Below, piece by piece: positions 45,805 through 55,997 of a stretch of 64,000 bases of DNA (the first letter of the stretch is position 1; every line of letters starts with the position of its first letter). Source of the stretch: Telluria aromaticivorans (GTDB taxonomy: Bacteria > Pseudomonadota > Gammaproteobacteria > Burkholderiales > Burkholderiaceae_D); the NCBI RefSeq assembly GCF_013003915.1, contig NZ_JABAIV010000003.1:620001-684000 (forward strand), in the 5' to 3' direction. The notes under the pieces were generated by a model. That model was not told where the DNA came from, ran no database searches, and worked only from the letters and a program-made list of their open reading frames with translations. A program made the position numbers and the translations under genes.

Positions 45805-46203
45805 TCACCACTCCGCGTAGGCCGTGCCCTTGCGGCCGTTGCCGGGGGCGCTGCTGCGGACATTGCCGACCGCGCCCTGCTCGCCTTCCGGCGGCGGCTC
45901 GACGATCCAGCCGTCGCGCGTTTCCGTGATCGGGTCCATCGGCAGCTCGCGCAGGTATTTTTTCTCGACCAGTTGCTCGAGCGACTCGGGATAGCGCCCG
46001 GTATCGGCGTGATATTGGTCGATAATGGCGCGCGTGTTGCGCAGGTTCTCGAGCAGGATCGTTTCCTTGGTGGAGTCGATGCTCGGGAAGAAGCGCGGCA
46101 CCGCCAGCGTCAGCAGCAGCGCCACGATGCCCAGCACCACCAGCAGTTCGATCAGGGTAAAGGCGCGCGGGCGCCGCGGGGAAATGCGCATCGGGCTCAC
46201 CAT
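45805..46203 (-). CDS. GspG-like pseudopilin
   Basis: This 132-residue type II secretion pseudopilin has the methylation/cleavage region RPRAFTLIELLVVLGIVALLL, with Glu at +5 but alanine in place of the usual glycine at -1. The periplasmic part has the GspG pattern (YPESLEQLVEKKYLRELPMDPITE and a C-terminal GTAYAEW). The ATG overlaps the stop of the preceding gene by seven bases; an alternative ATG lies four codons downstream. It should be processed by a prepilin peptidase that is not encoded in the window. Confidence 0.85.
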   Translation of the reverse strand: MVSPMRISPRRPRAFTLIELLVVLGIVALLLTLAVPRFFPSIDSTKETILLENLRNTRAIIDQYHADTGRYPESLEQLVEKKYLRELPMDPITETRDGWIVEPPPEGEQGAVGNVRSSAPGNGRKGTAYAEW

Positions 46204-46670
46204 TTGTTGTAGGGTATTCCGTTCAGGCCCGGCTTCTCCGAGATTGAATACACGTCGTAGACGTCGTCGCCCTCTTTCGGCTCGTCCGGCTCGCTGGCAT
46301 AGCTGCGCTTGCCCCAGGTGGCGGCGTCCGCCAGTTCCGGGTCGCGATTGAACGGGTCGCGCGGCAGGCGCCGCATGAAATAGATACGGGCCTGCTTCGG
46401 GCTGCGCAGGTCGCGCACGCCCTCGACCAGCATCTCCAGGCGCGGCGGGTAACCGGTAGCGCCGGCGGCCTTCGCTACGCGGCCTTCGTCGCTGGCCTTC
46501 TTGTAGGCGTCGATCCCGGTACGGATTTCGCGCAAGGCGCGGCGCAGCTCGACTTCGTCGCGGCGCTGGGCCGTGACCTGGGCCACCGGCACCACCAGCG
46601 TTCCCAGCAGGGCCAGGATCGCCAGCGTCACCAGCAGCTCGATGAGCGTGAAGCCGCGCCGCGCATTCAT
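46197..46670 (-). CDS. GspG-like pseudopilin
   Basis: This 157-residue pseudopilin starts MNARRGFTLIELLVTLAILALLG with the complete class III signal: Gly at -1, Phe at +1 and Glu at +5. The long helix continues with basic and acidic residues, and the globular part contains YPPRLEMLVEGV and RRLPRDPFNRDPELADAATWGKRSY, typical of GspG-type subunits with a calcium-binding loop. It follows the secretin gene after 19 bases and overlaps the next pseudopilin gene. Confidence 0.85.
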   Translation of the reverse strand: MNARRGFTLIELLVTLAILALLGTLVVPVAQVTAQRRDEVELRRALREIRTGIDAYKKASDEGRVAKAAGATGYPPRLEMLVEGVRDLRSPKQARIYFMRRLPRDPFNRDPELADAATWGKRSYASEPDEPKEGDDVYDVYSISEKPGLNGIPYNKW

Positions 46671-46689
46671 GGCTGAGTTACCCGTCGCG

Positions 46690-48771
46690 TCACTGCTGGG
46701 CAGGCGGGGTCGACGGAGGCGGCGTCGGGACCGGGATGACCTGGATGGTCACGGCCGTTGGCGTGCCTTGCACCGCGCCGGGCGCAGGCGCCGGGACGGC
46801 ACCCGGCGGCGCCGATGGCGGCGAGCCGGTTTGCGGCGTCACCGGCAGCTGCGACGGCGGCACCGAGCCCGGCGCAGCCGGCGTGCCCGGGCCGGCGGCG
46901 GCGCCCGCAGGCGGCTGGACCGCGCCCTGCACGGTGCCTGCGGCACGGGCGGCAGCGGCGGCGGCGGCCGCGCCGGCCACGCCGGGCAGCTGTACCGGCG
47001 CGCGCACCGTGCTGTCGGGGCGGCGGCGGAAGCTGGCCTCGGTGCCGGCGCCGAATTCCGACGCCGATGCGGCAGGACGCTGCACGGTGCGCACCAGGCG
47101 CGGCGTGATCGACAGCACGATCTCGGTGCGGTCGTTCTGGTCGCGGGTGCTGCCGAACAGGCGGCCGAGGATCGGCAGGTCGCCGATGCCCGGCACCTTG
47201 CTGCCGCTGGAGCGGTCTTCGTTGCTGATCAGGCCAGCCAGCACCTGGTTCTCGCCATCCTTCAGTTGCAGCAGCGTGGTCGCCGAACGGGTGCCGATGC
47301 GGTAGGCCACGGTGCCCGAGCGGGTCGTCACCGATTCGCCCAGCGTGCTCACCTCTAACGAGATGCGGATCGCCACTTCGTTGTTCAGGTAGATGGTCGG
47401 CTCGACGTTCAGGGTCAGGCCGACATCGACGTAATTCACCGACTCCGAGGCGAAGCCGCCCACGCCCGACGAGATCGTGGTCGAGATGTTCGGGATCTTG
47501 TCGCCGATGACGACCTTGGCCTTCTCCTTGTTGCGCACGCGGATGCGCGGGTTGGCCAGTGTATTGGAGTCGCCGTCGGTCTTGTTGGCATTGACGGTGG
47601 CGGTCAGTTCGCTGATCACGCCGATATTGCCGCGGTTCAGGCCGCGCAGCTGGTCGATGGTCAGCGGGGCGCCATCCAGGCCTGCCAGCGGCGCGAAAGA
47701 CAGCGAGCCAGGCCAGGAGATACCGAGGTCGGTGATGCGGCTGCGCTTGATCTCGAGCACCTCGACATCGAGCATCACTTCCGGCTCCGGCACGTCCTGC
47801 AGGGCCACCAGCTGGGTCGCCACGCGCACCGCTTCCGGGCTGTCGCGCAGGATCACCAGGTTGAGCTTTTCGTCCACCACCACGTCGCGCGACTTCAGGA
47901 TGGTCTTGAAGGTATTGGCGATGTTCTTGGCGTCGGCATTGGCCAGGAAGAAGGTCTTGACCGTCATCTCCTGGTATTCCTTCAGCTTGGCCGCGATGTT
48001 CGGGTAGATCAGGATGGTATTGCCATCCATGACCTGGCGTTCGAGCTGGTTGGTCATCAGGAGGTAGTAGACGGCCGCTTCGACGGTGCTGTTCTTCAGG
48101 AAGATCGAGGTGCGGTTGTCGGCCTTGACGTCCTTGTCGAACACGAAGTTCAGGCCCGAATGGCGCGAGATGACCTCGAACACCTGCTTGAGCGGGGCGT
48201 CGCGGAATTCCAGGCTGATGGGTTTACGGAAGCTCGCTGCCAGCGCGGCCTCGCCGGCCGGTGCCGCCTCGGCCTTTTCGTTCACTTCAAGCAGCAGCTG
48301 GCGCGCCGGCTCGTGGCCCGGGCGTTCGGTCAGGACCGCGTTCAGTTTCTGGCGCGCGGTATCGAGCTCGTTCTTGTCGAAGGCAGCGCGCGCCGCATCC
48401 ATCGTGCCGGTGTGGCGGCGGTCGGCTTCGATCGCACGCAGGCCGGCGCGGGCGCGTTCGTTGGCCGGGTCGAAAGCCAGAACGCGGCGGTAGTCCTGCA
48501 GCGCCAGCTCGGGCTGGCCGGCGGCCAGGGCCTGCTCGGCCTGGCCCATCAAACGGCCGGCGGCGCTGTCGCGCGCGCGCAGGTAGGCCGTCTTGTACTG
48601 CGCGTTGTTCGGGTCGGCGGCGACCGCCTCCTGGTATTTCACCAGGCCGGCCGCCACCTGGTCTTTGGCGACCAGGGCATTGCCTTCCTGGTAGGCGCGC
48701 TGCCCCGCACAGCCGCCGAGCAGCACGACTATCAAGCTGGCTGCGAGCGCAGTATTCCGGAAACGAACCAT
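46690..48771 (-). CDS. Type II secretion secretin (GspD/MshL-like) with TPR-like N-terminus
   Basis: This is an outer-membrane secretin of 693 residues. It has a lipoprotein signal with lipobox LLGGC (Cys21), a helical TPR-like region (about 25-170), an STN/N0 domain (ISLEFRDAPLKQVFEVISRHSGLNFVF), a secretin N-domain (VKTFFLANADAKNIANTFKTIL) and the secretin barrel with VPGIGDLPILGRLF and the terminal TEIVLSITPRLV. A Pro/Ala/Gly-rich tail of about 120 residues follows the barrel and has no recognised fold. Lipidation means it may not need a separate pilotin. The start overlaps the preceding stop by one base (TAATG). Confidence 0.92.
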   Translation of the reverse strand: MVRFRNTALAASLIVVLLGGCAGQRAYQEGNALVAKDQVAAGLVKYQEAVAADPNNAQYKTAYLRARDSAAGRLMGQAEQALAAGQPELALQDYRRVLAFDPANERARAGLRAIEADRRHTGTMDAARAAFDKNELDTARQKLNAVLTERPGHEPARQLLLEVNEKAEAAPAGEAALAASFRKPISLEFRDAPLKQVFEVISRHSGLNFVFDKDVKADNRTSIFLKNSTVEAAVYYLLMTNQLERQVMDGNTILIYPNIAAKLKEYQEMTVKTFFLANADAKNIANTFKTILKSRDVVVDEKLNLVILRDSPEAVRVATQLVALQDVPEPEVMLDVEVLEIKRSRITDLGISWPGSLSFAPLAGLDGAPLTIDQLRGLNRGNIGVISELTATVNANKTDGDSNTLANPRIRVRNKEKAKVVIGDKIPNISTTISSGVGGFASESVNYVDVGLTLNVEPTIYLNNEVAIRISLEVSTLGESVTTRSGTVAYRIGTRSATTLLQLKDGENQVLAGLISNEDRSSGSKVPGIGDLPILGRLFGSTRDQNDRTEIVLSITPRLVRTVQRPAASASEFGAGTEASFRRRPDSTVRAPVQLPGVAGAAAAAAAARAAGTVQGAVQPPAGAAAGPGTPAAPGSVPPSQLPVTPQTGSPPSAPPGAVPAPAPGAVQGTPTAVTIQVIPVPTPPPSTPPAQQ

Positions 48772-49340
48772 TAGTCGAATACTCCAATATTAAGCTGTTG
48801 AACCTGGTTCAGCGGCAGGTAGGTCAGGGTCAGTACCGGCGGCTTGATCGCGTCGACACGGTAGGTGCCGTCGATGACCATGTTTTCGCGCACCAGGTGG
48901 GTACGGTCGCCGCGCACCAGGTAGATCTCCCAGGTGCCGTCCTGCAGCGATTTGCCGATATACGTAAAGGGCAGCGGCGGCGCGACGGGAGCCGGCGCTG
49001 GCGGCGCCGGTTCGGGCGGCGGTGGCGGTGGGGGCGGCGGGGTCCAGTCCTGGCGGCCGAATACCGCGCCCCTGTCGTCGCCCGTATTTTCGCCCTCACT
49101 GGCGCCGAAGCGGTCCTCTCCCCCGCCGATCAGGGTCTCGCGCGGCACCAGGCGCAGGATGGCCGGTGCGCCGGCCTTGGCGGCAGGCACGGCATCCTCA
49201 GGCACCGGTGCGGCGGCAGCCGTGGCCGGGGCACGCTCGACCGGTTCCGCTACGGCGTCTTCCGGCGTGCGGTCGCCGAATACGACCAGGCCGGCAGCCA
49301 GCACCAGCGCAGCCCCCATGGCGATGTGACGGCGCTTCAT
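48771..49340 (-). CDS. GspC/PilP-like linker protein
   Basis: The 189-residue protein has one N-terminal membrane helix (MGAALVLAAGLVVFG), a long Pro/Ala-rich periplasmic linker with a run of nine prolines, and a small C-terminal beta-domain (PFTYIGKSLQDGTWEIYLVRGDRTHLVRENMVIDGTYRV). This layout agrees with the inner-membrane proteins that dock on the secretin N0 domain, such as GspC and PilP. Sequence similarity is too weak for me to choose between them. It overlaps its neighbours by four bases and one base and immediately precedes the secretin gene. Confidence 0.72.
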   Translation of the reverse strand: MKRRHIAMGAALVLAAGLVVFGDRTPEDAVAEPVERAPATAAAAPVPEDAVPAAKAGAPAILRLVPRETLIGGGEDRFGASEGENTGDDRGAVFGRQDWTPPPPPPPPPEPAPPAPAPVAPPLPFTYIGKSLQDGTWEIYLVRGDRTHLVRENMVIDGTYRVDAIKPPVLTLTYLPLNQVQQLNIGVFD

Positions 49341-49906
49341 CGCGGCACTCCTGCGGTGGCGGACAAGTAGAGCGTCATGCGCAGGCGCGCCTCGACGTTC
49401 TCGTCGCCGATCGCGTCGCGGCGGAAGCTCACGTCGTCGAGCGAGGCATGCGGCACCGCGCGCAGCGCATCGAAGGCGAACTGCCAGATCGCCGCATACT
49501 TGCCGGTCACCGGCAGGTTGAGCTGGTAGGTGTACAGTTTTGCGTTGCGGTCGTAGGTGCTGCGGTATTCGCCCTGGCGCAGCAGCAGGCCGTTCTTCCC
49601 GGCCAGCGCGAACACCAGCTTGAGCTGGCGCTCCACCTTGCCACGCTCGCCCAGCGCGCCGTAGAAATGCGCGAGGTTCTGGTCGGCGCTCGGCGGCGCA
49701 GCCGGCGGCGGCGGTGGGGCCGGCACGGCGGCCTGCAGGCGGGCCGCCGCATATTCCTGTTGCACGGCGGCGCGCGCCATGGCGGTCCACATCATCGCGC
49801 CGATGAGCGCCACCAGCAGCAGCACAGCGCCGCCAATCAGCGGATTCATGCGGCGCAAGGCCAGTTGCAGGCGCAGCCACAGTAGGGAAAATGCCGCGCC
49901 GTTCAT
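49337..49906 (-). CDS. PilO/GspM-like inner-membrane protein
   Basis: This 189-residue protein has a cytoplasmic N-terminus, one membrane helix (NPLIGGAVLLLVALIGAMMW), a coiled stretch with a PPPPPAAPPSADQ insertion and a C-terminal ferredoxin-like domain (LAHFYGALGERGKVERQLKLVFALAGKNGLLL and later YAAIWQFAFDALRAVPHASLDDVSF). The layout and position after a PilN-like gene suggest the PilO/GspM assembly-platform role. The start ATG overlaps the upstream stop by four bases. Confidence 0.72.
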   Translation of the reverse strand: MNGAAFSLLWLRLQLALRRMNPLIGGAVLLLVALIGAMMWTAMARAAVQQEYAAARLQAAVPAPPPPPAAPPSADQNLAHFYGALGERGKVERQLKLVFALAGKNGLLLRQGEYRSTYDRNAKLYTYQLNLPVTGKYAAIWQFAFDALRAVPHASLDDVSFRRDAIGDENVEARLRMTLYLSATAGVPR

Positions 49907-50466
49907 TGTGCGCCCTCTCGTGGGCCGCCCCACTGTGCGGCGACCTGGAAGCGCAGGGGACGGTTCGGGTCCTGCTCCGCGATCTCGTGGCGCGTCAGCA
50001 CGACCGAGCCGAACCAGCTTTGCTCCTGCATCCGCGCCACATAGGCCAGCATGTCGTCGCTGTTGCGGGCTTCGGCGGTGATGCGCAGGGTGCGGCGCTT
50101 GGCGTCGGGTTCCAGCGCCAGCAGCGCGACGTTGGACGGCGTCGCCGCGCGCACGGCGTCGAACAGATCGCGCCACGGCAGGTTGAGCTGCATGACGGCG
50201 TCGTTGACCGCCTGCACCTGGGCTTCCGGCAGCGCCAGCTTTGGCTGGGCCGCCAGCTGGACCGGGCGCGCGGCCTGGCTGCGCGCCGCCAGGGCCAGGT
50301 GCACGGCATCGAGCTGCTCGCGCTCTTCCTGGTAGGCCTTGAACTGCATCACCGCGCCGAAGCACAGGGAAGCGATGGCAAACAGCAGCGCGGCGCTGCC
50401 GGCGGAAGTGCGGAACAGGGTGCGGCGCAGCGATGTCGGCGCGAAATCGATATGGACAGGTTTCAT
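49903..50466 (-). CDS. PilN-like assembly-platform protein
   Basis: The 187-residue protein has a short cytoplasmic N-terminus with the PilN-like IDFAPTSLRR, one membrane helix (LLFAIASLCFGAVMQF) and a coiled-coil plus ferredoxin-like periplasmic domain (LDAVRAATPSNVALLALEPDAKRRTLRITAEARNSDDMLAY in outline). PilN binds PilM by its N-terminal segment, and the PilM-like gene is directly upstream with a four-base overlap. It would correspond to the membrane part of GspL. Confidence 0.75.
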   Translation of the reverse strand: MKPVHIDFAPTSLRRTLFRTSAGSAALLFAIASLCFGAVMQFKAYQEEREQLDAVHLALAARSQAARPVQLAAQPKLALPEAQVQAVNDAVMQLNLPWRDLFDAVRAATPSNVALLALEPDAKRRTLRITAEARNSDDMLAYVARMQEQSWFGSVVLTRHEIAEQDPNRPLRFQVAAQWGGPREGAQ

Positions 50467-51276
50467 GCGGGGATTCCTGTGCGCGCCAGGCGCACGTGCA
50501 GCGGCCAGTCGCCGGCGCTGTCGTCTTCGAGCAAGGTGCAGGCGAATTCCGGGTGGGCGGCAGAAATGGCCCAGCCGGCTGGCACTGCCCCGCACAGCTG
50601 CAGGCGTTCGGGACGCCCCACGCCCACGCGCAGCGCCTCGCGCGCCACATGGGCTTCCAGCCAGTCGCGGCCGATCCCTGCCGGAATGACGGCAGTGCGC
50701 ACGGCCGCCAGCGCCATGCCCTCGAAGGCGGCAAGCGACAGCACGCCGCCGTGCACCAGGCCGAACCAGGCGCCCGGACGGCGCTCGCGGCGCCAGGCGT
50801 TCATGGCGGCGACGAATTGCGGCACCACCTCGACCAGGGTAAACCGGTGTTCGCGCGCCAGGACTTCCAGCAGTTCCACCAGGCCGGTAGGGACGGCTGC
50901 AGCGAGGAACGGACGGCTGGCATGCCAGTCGGCGCTGATGCGCCACTCGTGCGCCGGGGCGCCGAACAGGCCCTGGAAGCGGAAGGCGGCGGCGGCCTGC
51001 AAGTCGCCCAGGCGCGAGGCGCCGCCTGGGGGCGGCACCTGCCACAGGTGCACCAGCTCGTCGGCCAGCACGACGGTCACTGGCCATCCATGCGGGGCGG
51101 CTTCCTGCAGCAGCGCGCGCAGGCCATTGGCCAGCGCATCGGGCGCGCCGGCTTCGACCGGCTGCACCGCCAGCACCTCGCTTGACGCCGCCAGCAAGCC
51201 GCGCACGCGCAGCAGCGCCAGGCCGTCGGCGGCGATACCGAGGCGCAGGGATTGTCCAAGTCGCTGGGTGGGCCAA

Positions 51277-51284
<8 letters not shown>
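50463..51284 (-). CDS. PilM/GspL-cytoplasmic-like protein
   Basis: This 273-residue protein has no membrane helix and probably corresponds to the actin-like cytoplasmic platform protein PilM, or the cytoplasmic part of GspL, that connects the ATPase to PilN. The sequence is divergent: the segment SLRLGIAADGLALLRVRG at the start and VTVVLADELVHLWQVPPP resemble the first actin-fold subdomain, but nucleotide-binding motifs are not obvious. It lies between the GspE and PilN-like genes, where such a protein is expected, and this context carries much of the assignment. It overlaps gspE by eight bases. Confidence 0.65.
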
Positions 51285-52959
<1,675 letters not shown>

Positions 52960-52983
52960 GGTTTCGCTTTCATGACATCGCAT

Positions 52984-54174
52984 TTACGACATATCTCCGG
53001 CTAGATCGAAGATCGGCATATAAAGAAGGACCACGATCGCCCCGACCACCAGCCCGATGGCCGCCATCAGCAGCGGCTCGAAAGTGCGCGTGAAACGGTC
53101 GATCCAGCGCGTGATCTCGCCATCGTAGAAGGCGGCGGACTGGGTCAGCATCGGCCCCATGTCGCCGGTGCGCTCGCCCACGCGCAGCATGCGCAGCGAG
53201 ATCGGCGTGGTCAGGCCGTTGGCTTCAAAAGCATTCGACAGCGGCTGGCCCGATTCGATGGCGGCGCGCGCATTCGCCAGGCCCTTGCGCACCGTGCTGG
53301 AGACCATCGGCTGCACGGTCTCGATGGCGTTGACGATGGTGATGCCGCCTTCGGTCAGCATGCCCAGCGTCAGGTAGAGGCGCGAGAGCTCGTAGATGCG
53401 GGCGCGTTCGCCGATGCCGGGAAGGCGCGCCAGCAGGCGGGCGACGCCGCCGCTGCGGAGCAGGTGGCGCACGCCCGCCACCAGGCTGCCGAGCAGCACC
53501 AAGGCGGCGATCCCGATGGCAGTGCCGTGGCTGGACGCGAACTGGCCCCAGTCGAGCAGCAGCTGCGACATCCACGGCAGCGAGCGCCCTGCCCCCTGGT
53601 AGACCTCGGCGAATTTGGGCACCACATAGCCGATCAGGAAGCCGCTCACGCCGCCGCCCACGATCAGGAGGATGACGGGATAGATGGAGGCGCTGACGAT
53701 CTTGCTGCGCACGATATCGATGCGCTGCTGGTAGTCGATGTAGCGCGTCAGTGCGCGCGGCAAATCGCTGGTGCCCTCCGCGGCGCGCACGATGCCGACA
53801 TATAAAGGCGGGAACAGATCAGGCTGGGCCGCCAGTACGGCGGAGAAGCGCTTGCCCTCGCGCAGGCCGCCGAGCAGGCGTTCCAGCACGCTGCGCGCGC
53901 CGGGGCTGGCTTCCTTCTCCAGCAGGGCTTCCAGGCTTTCGACGATACCGAGGCCCGCGTTGAGCAGGGCCAGCAGCTCCTGGCTGAACAGGACGATGGA
54001 CAGCTTGCCTGCGCGCTGGCGCGCCAGGCGCGTGCCGCCGCGCGCGGGTTCGATGGCGCTCACGAACAGGCCGCGCGCCTCGACCTGGCGGCGCGCTTCG
54101 AGCGCATCGGCGGCGTCGACGACGATGTTCGCGATCGACATGTCGGGCGCAAGGGTACGAACGGCAAACTGCAT
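52984..54174 (-). CDS. gspF: Type II secretion inner-membrane protein GspF
   Basis: This 396-residue polytopic protein is the core of the assembly platform that works with GspE. It has the duplicated GspF domain: LLALLNAGLGIVESLEALLEKE and YPVILLIVGGGVSGFLIGYVVPKFAEVY in the first part, LYLTLGMLTEGGITIVNAIE and a C-terminal helix LLMAAIGLVVGAIVVLLYMPIFDL in the second. It starts MQFAVRTLAPDMSIANIVVDA. It lies between gspG and gspE. Confidence 0.93.
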   Translation of the reverse strand: MQFAVRTLAPDMSIANIVVDAADALEARRQVEARGLFVSAIEPARGGTRLARQRAGKLSIVLFSQELLALLNAGLGIVESLEALLEKEASPGARSVLERLLGGLREGKRFSAVLAAQPDLFPPLYVGIVRAAEGTSDLPRALTRYIDYQQRIDIVRSKIVSASIYPVILLIVGGGVSGFLIGYVVPKFAEVYQGAGRSLPWMSQLLLDWGQFASSHGTAIGIAALVLLGSLVAGVRHLLRSGGVARLLARLPGIGERARIYELSRLYLTLGMLTEGGITIVNAIETVQPMVSSTVRKGLANARAAIESGQPLSNAFEANGLTTPISLRMLRVGERTGDMGPMLTQSAAFYDGEITRWIDRFTRTFEPLLMAAIGLVVGAIVVLLYMPIFDLAGDMS

Positions 54175-54220
54175 GGAGGCGTGCCCGGCTTAGAACTGGG
54201 AAAAGTGGCGCAGCAGCGGA

Positions 54221-54658
54221 TTACTGCGACGAGATGTCGGCGTTGTCGCCGGTCCCGCCAGGCTGTCCATCCTTGCCCAGCGAGAGGATCTCGTACTCGG
54301 CCTTGCTGCCCGGCGAGCGGTACTGGTAGACGCGGCCCCATGGATCCTGCGGCACGCCTTTTTTCAGGTAGGGACCGTTCCACTTGGCGCCGGCGCTCGG
54401 CGGCGCGGTCATCAGGGCGCCCAGACCTTCTTCGGCGCTCGGGTAGCGGCCGACGTCGAGGCGGTAGGTGTCGAGCGATTTGTCGAAGGCTTCGATCTGG
54501 GCCTTGGCGACCGTGACTTCGGATTTGCCAAGCTGGGAGAAATATTTCGGGCCGACATAGGCGGCTAGCAGGCCGATGATCACGATCACCACCAGCAGTT
54601 CGAGCAGCGTGAAGCCGCGGGTGCGCTGGGTCCGGTTTTGTTTCATTACTGCATACAT
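54221..54658 (-). CDS. gspG: Major pseudopilin GspG
   Basis: GspG is the main subunit of the type II pseudopilus. The 145-residue protein has the prepilin motif RTRGFTLLELLVVIVIIGLLAAYV with Gly -1 and Glu +5, and the full GspG core: FSQLGKSEVTVAKAQIEAFDKSLDTYRLDVGRYPSAEEGLGAL and KGVPQDPWGRVYQYRSPG, ending with a calcium-loop type LGKDGQPGGTGDNADI. The ATG at 54658 follows GAGGAG by about ten bases; a second ATG lies four codons downstream. It is the first gene of the operon. Confidence 0.94.
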   Translation of the reverse strand: MYAVMKQNRTQRTRGFTLLELLVVIVIIGLLAAYVGPKYFSQLGKSEVTVAKAQIEAFDKSLDTYRLDVGRYPSAEEGLGALMTAPPSAGAKWNGPYLKKGVPQDPWGRVYQYRSPGSKAEYEILSLGKDGQPGGTGDNADISSQ

Positions 54659-55147
54659 CCGACTGACTCCTCTGTTGCTCCACCGACAAGACTTTGTGTA
54701 TTGCATCCTGGCTGCGTGCCCCCTGTTCCAAGCCACTCCGGCCGGAGGGTTACGACGCCCTGCGCCGAGCAGGCTACCACGGCCTTATTAGTCGCGACAA
54801 CTTTTCTTTCAAGCCAGTCAACTTGGCGCGATCTGTCTCCCGGCGGGGCATATCCGCCCTGCCATACTTTCCGATGTGCTGTCATCGTTGCCCACAAGAA
54901 TGTGGCGGATTTCGGACAGAAAAAGATGGTTACTTGAAACCGCACTTTGTTAGGAGAAACAGAATTTTCTACGGCTCACTTGCTTGCGCAAAAAATTTCC
55001 TACGTTAAAATTTTTTACATAATCATTATTTCCTTTGCTATATTCGGTTGCAACCCGTAACGGAAAATGCGGGTGGAAAACAAACGCTGGGAACGGCACA
55101 GCAATCGGCACTACCAAACAAACCAACTAATAAAGGTAACCAGACTG
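54659..55147. other. Divergent intergenic region, secretion operon / PEP-CTERM gene
   Basis: This 489-base gap should hold promoters for the secretion operon on the left and the PEP-CTERM-protease pair on the right. The AT-rich right part has TTTACA (55014-55019) and TATATT (55039-55044) with a long 19-base spacer, a weak sigma-70 candidate. A GG-N10-GC pair near 55090 matches sigma-54 only in spacing. No gene is recognised. Confidence 0.45.
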
Positions 55148-55960
55148 ATGAAACGCGAAAACCAAACCGATGCGCGCACCTCCGCCGTGCCCGCTGTCCT
55201 GAAAAACCTGCTGTGCGCATCGGTCGTCGCTGCCCTGGGCGCCTTCGCTCCTGCGCAGGCAACCGTCCTCACGTTTGAAAACGTCCAGAACGTCGTGACC
55301 AGCGCGCTCAAGGACGGCGACACTATTTACAACACCGGCGACCAGTTCATGGACCAGCATTTCCTGCTGCAAGTGCAAAGCAGCTCGACCGCGGATGCTG
55401 GCGAGGTCGGATTCGTCGGCGCCCAGATTCAGTCGAACAATGATTTCGCCTGCCTGATTACCGCTTGCCCGGCCGACGGCGACGGCGCGTATTACGCCGG
55501 CCTGAACGACGGCTCCGTCCGGATCACCAGCACGCTCGCCAACAGCTGGTTCCGGCTGCAAGGCCTGTCGTTTGCCTTCGTGGCGCCGGTCCAGGGACTG
55601 GTGAATTTCAGCTATGGCCGCCTGATCCTGAGCGGCACCACCAGCGCCAATGACAAGATCACCAACTCGTTCGATTTTCCTGGCCAGAACGCGAGCGGCG
55701 CCTTCGTGTTCTCAGATCTCGCGGTCGACAATGCCTTCAGTTCCGCTGTGCTGACCAGCCTGACCATCAATGCCTGCCTGTTCGATGGTGACGTCTGCCA
55801 GACAGACCACCAGCTTACTCAGAACCAGGCCCAGTTCGCCGTAGATAACATCAACCTGGCCGAAGTGCCGGAGCCGGCCACGATTGGCCTGATGCTGATG
55901 GGCGTGGCCGGCCTCACCGCCGCCCGCCGCCGCAAGGCCAGCAACAAGGGTAGTAACTAA
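55148..55960 (+). CDS. PEP-CTERM sorting-domain protein
   Basis: This 270-residue exported protein has a signal peptide ending around APAQA-TVLTF and a C-terminal PEP-CTERM signal: VPEPATIGLMLMGVAGL followed by the basic cluster ARRRK. Such proteins are processed by exosortase EpsH/XrtA-type enzymes and are often linked to extracellular polysaccharide. The region before the signal contains QAQFAVDNINLAE, an arrangement typical of one PEP-CTERM subfamily. Two cysteine pairs lie in FACLITACPADG and NACLFDGDVC. The function is unknown. The ATG at 55148 is used. The next gene begins 37 bases downstream, so the two may be cotranscribed. Confidence 0.88.
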   Translation: MKRENQTDARTSAVPAVLKNLLCASVVAALGAFAPAQATVLTFENVQNVVTSALKDGDTIYNTGDQFMDQHFLLQVQSSSTADAGEVGFVGAQIQSNNDFACLITACPADGDGAYYAGLNDGSVRITSTLANSWFRLQGLSFAFVAPVQGLVNFSYGRLILSGTTSANDKITNSFDFPGQNASGAFVFSDLAVDNAFSSAVLTSLTINACLFDGDVCQTDHQLTQNQAQFAVDNINLAEVPEPATIGLMLMGVAGLTAARRRKASNKGSN

Positions 55961-55997
55961 GCGCCCGCCGACCTCTACCGAACAAGGAAAAAATAAT

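Noticed and set aside
55090..55115. Possible sigma-54 promoter before the first PEP-CTERM gene
   Set aside because: Only the GG-N10-GC spacing fits; the -24 and -12 flanking bases do not match, unlike the prpB promoter.
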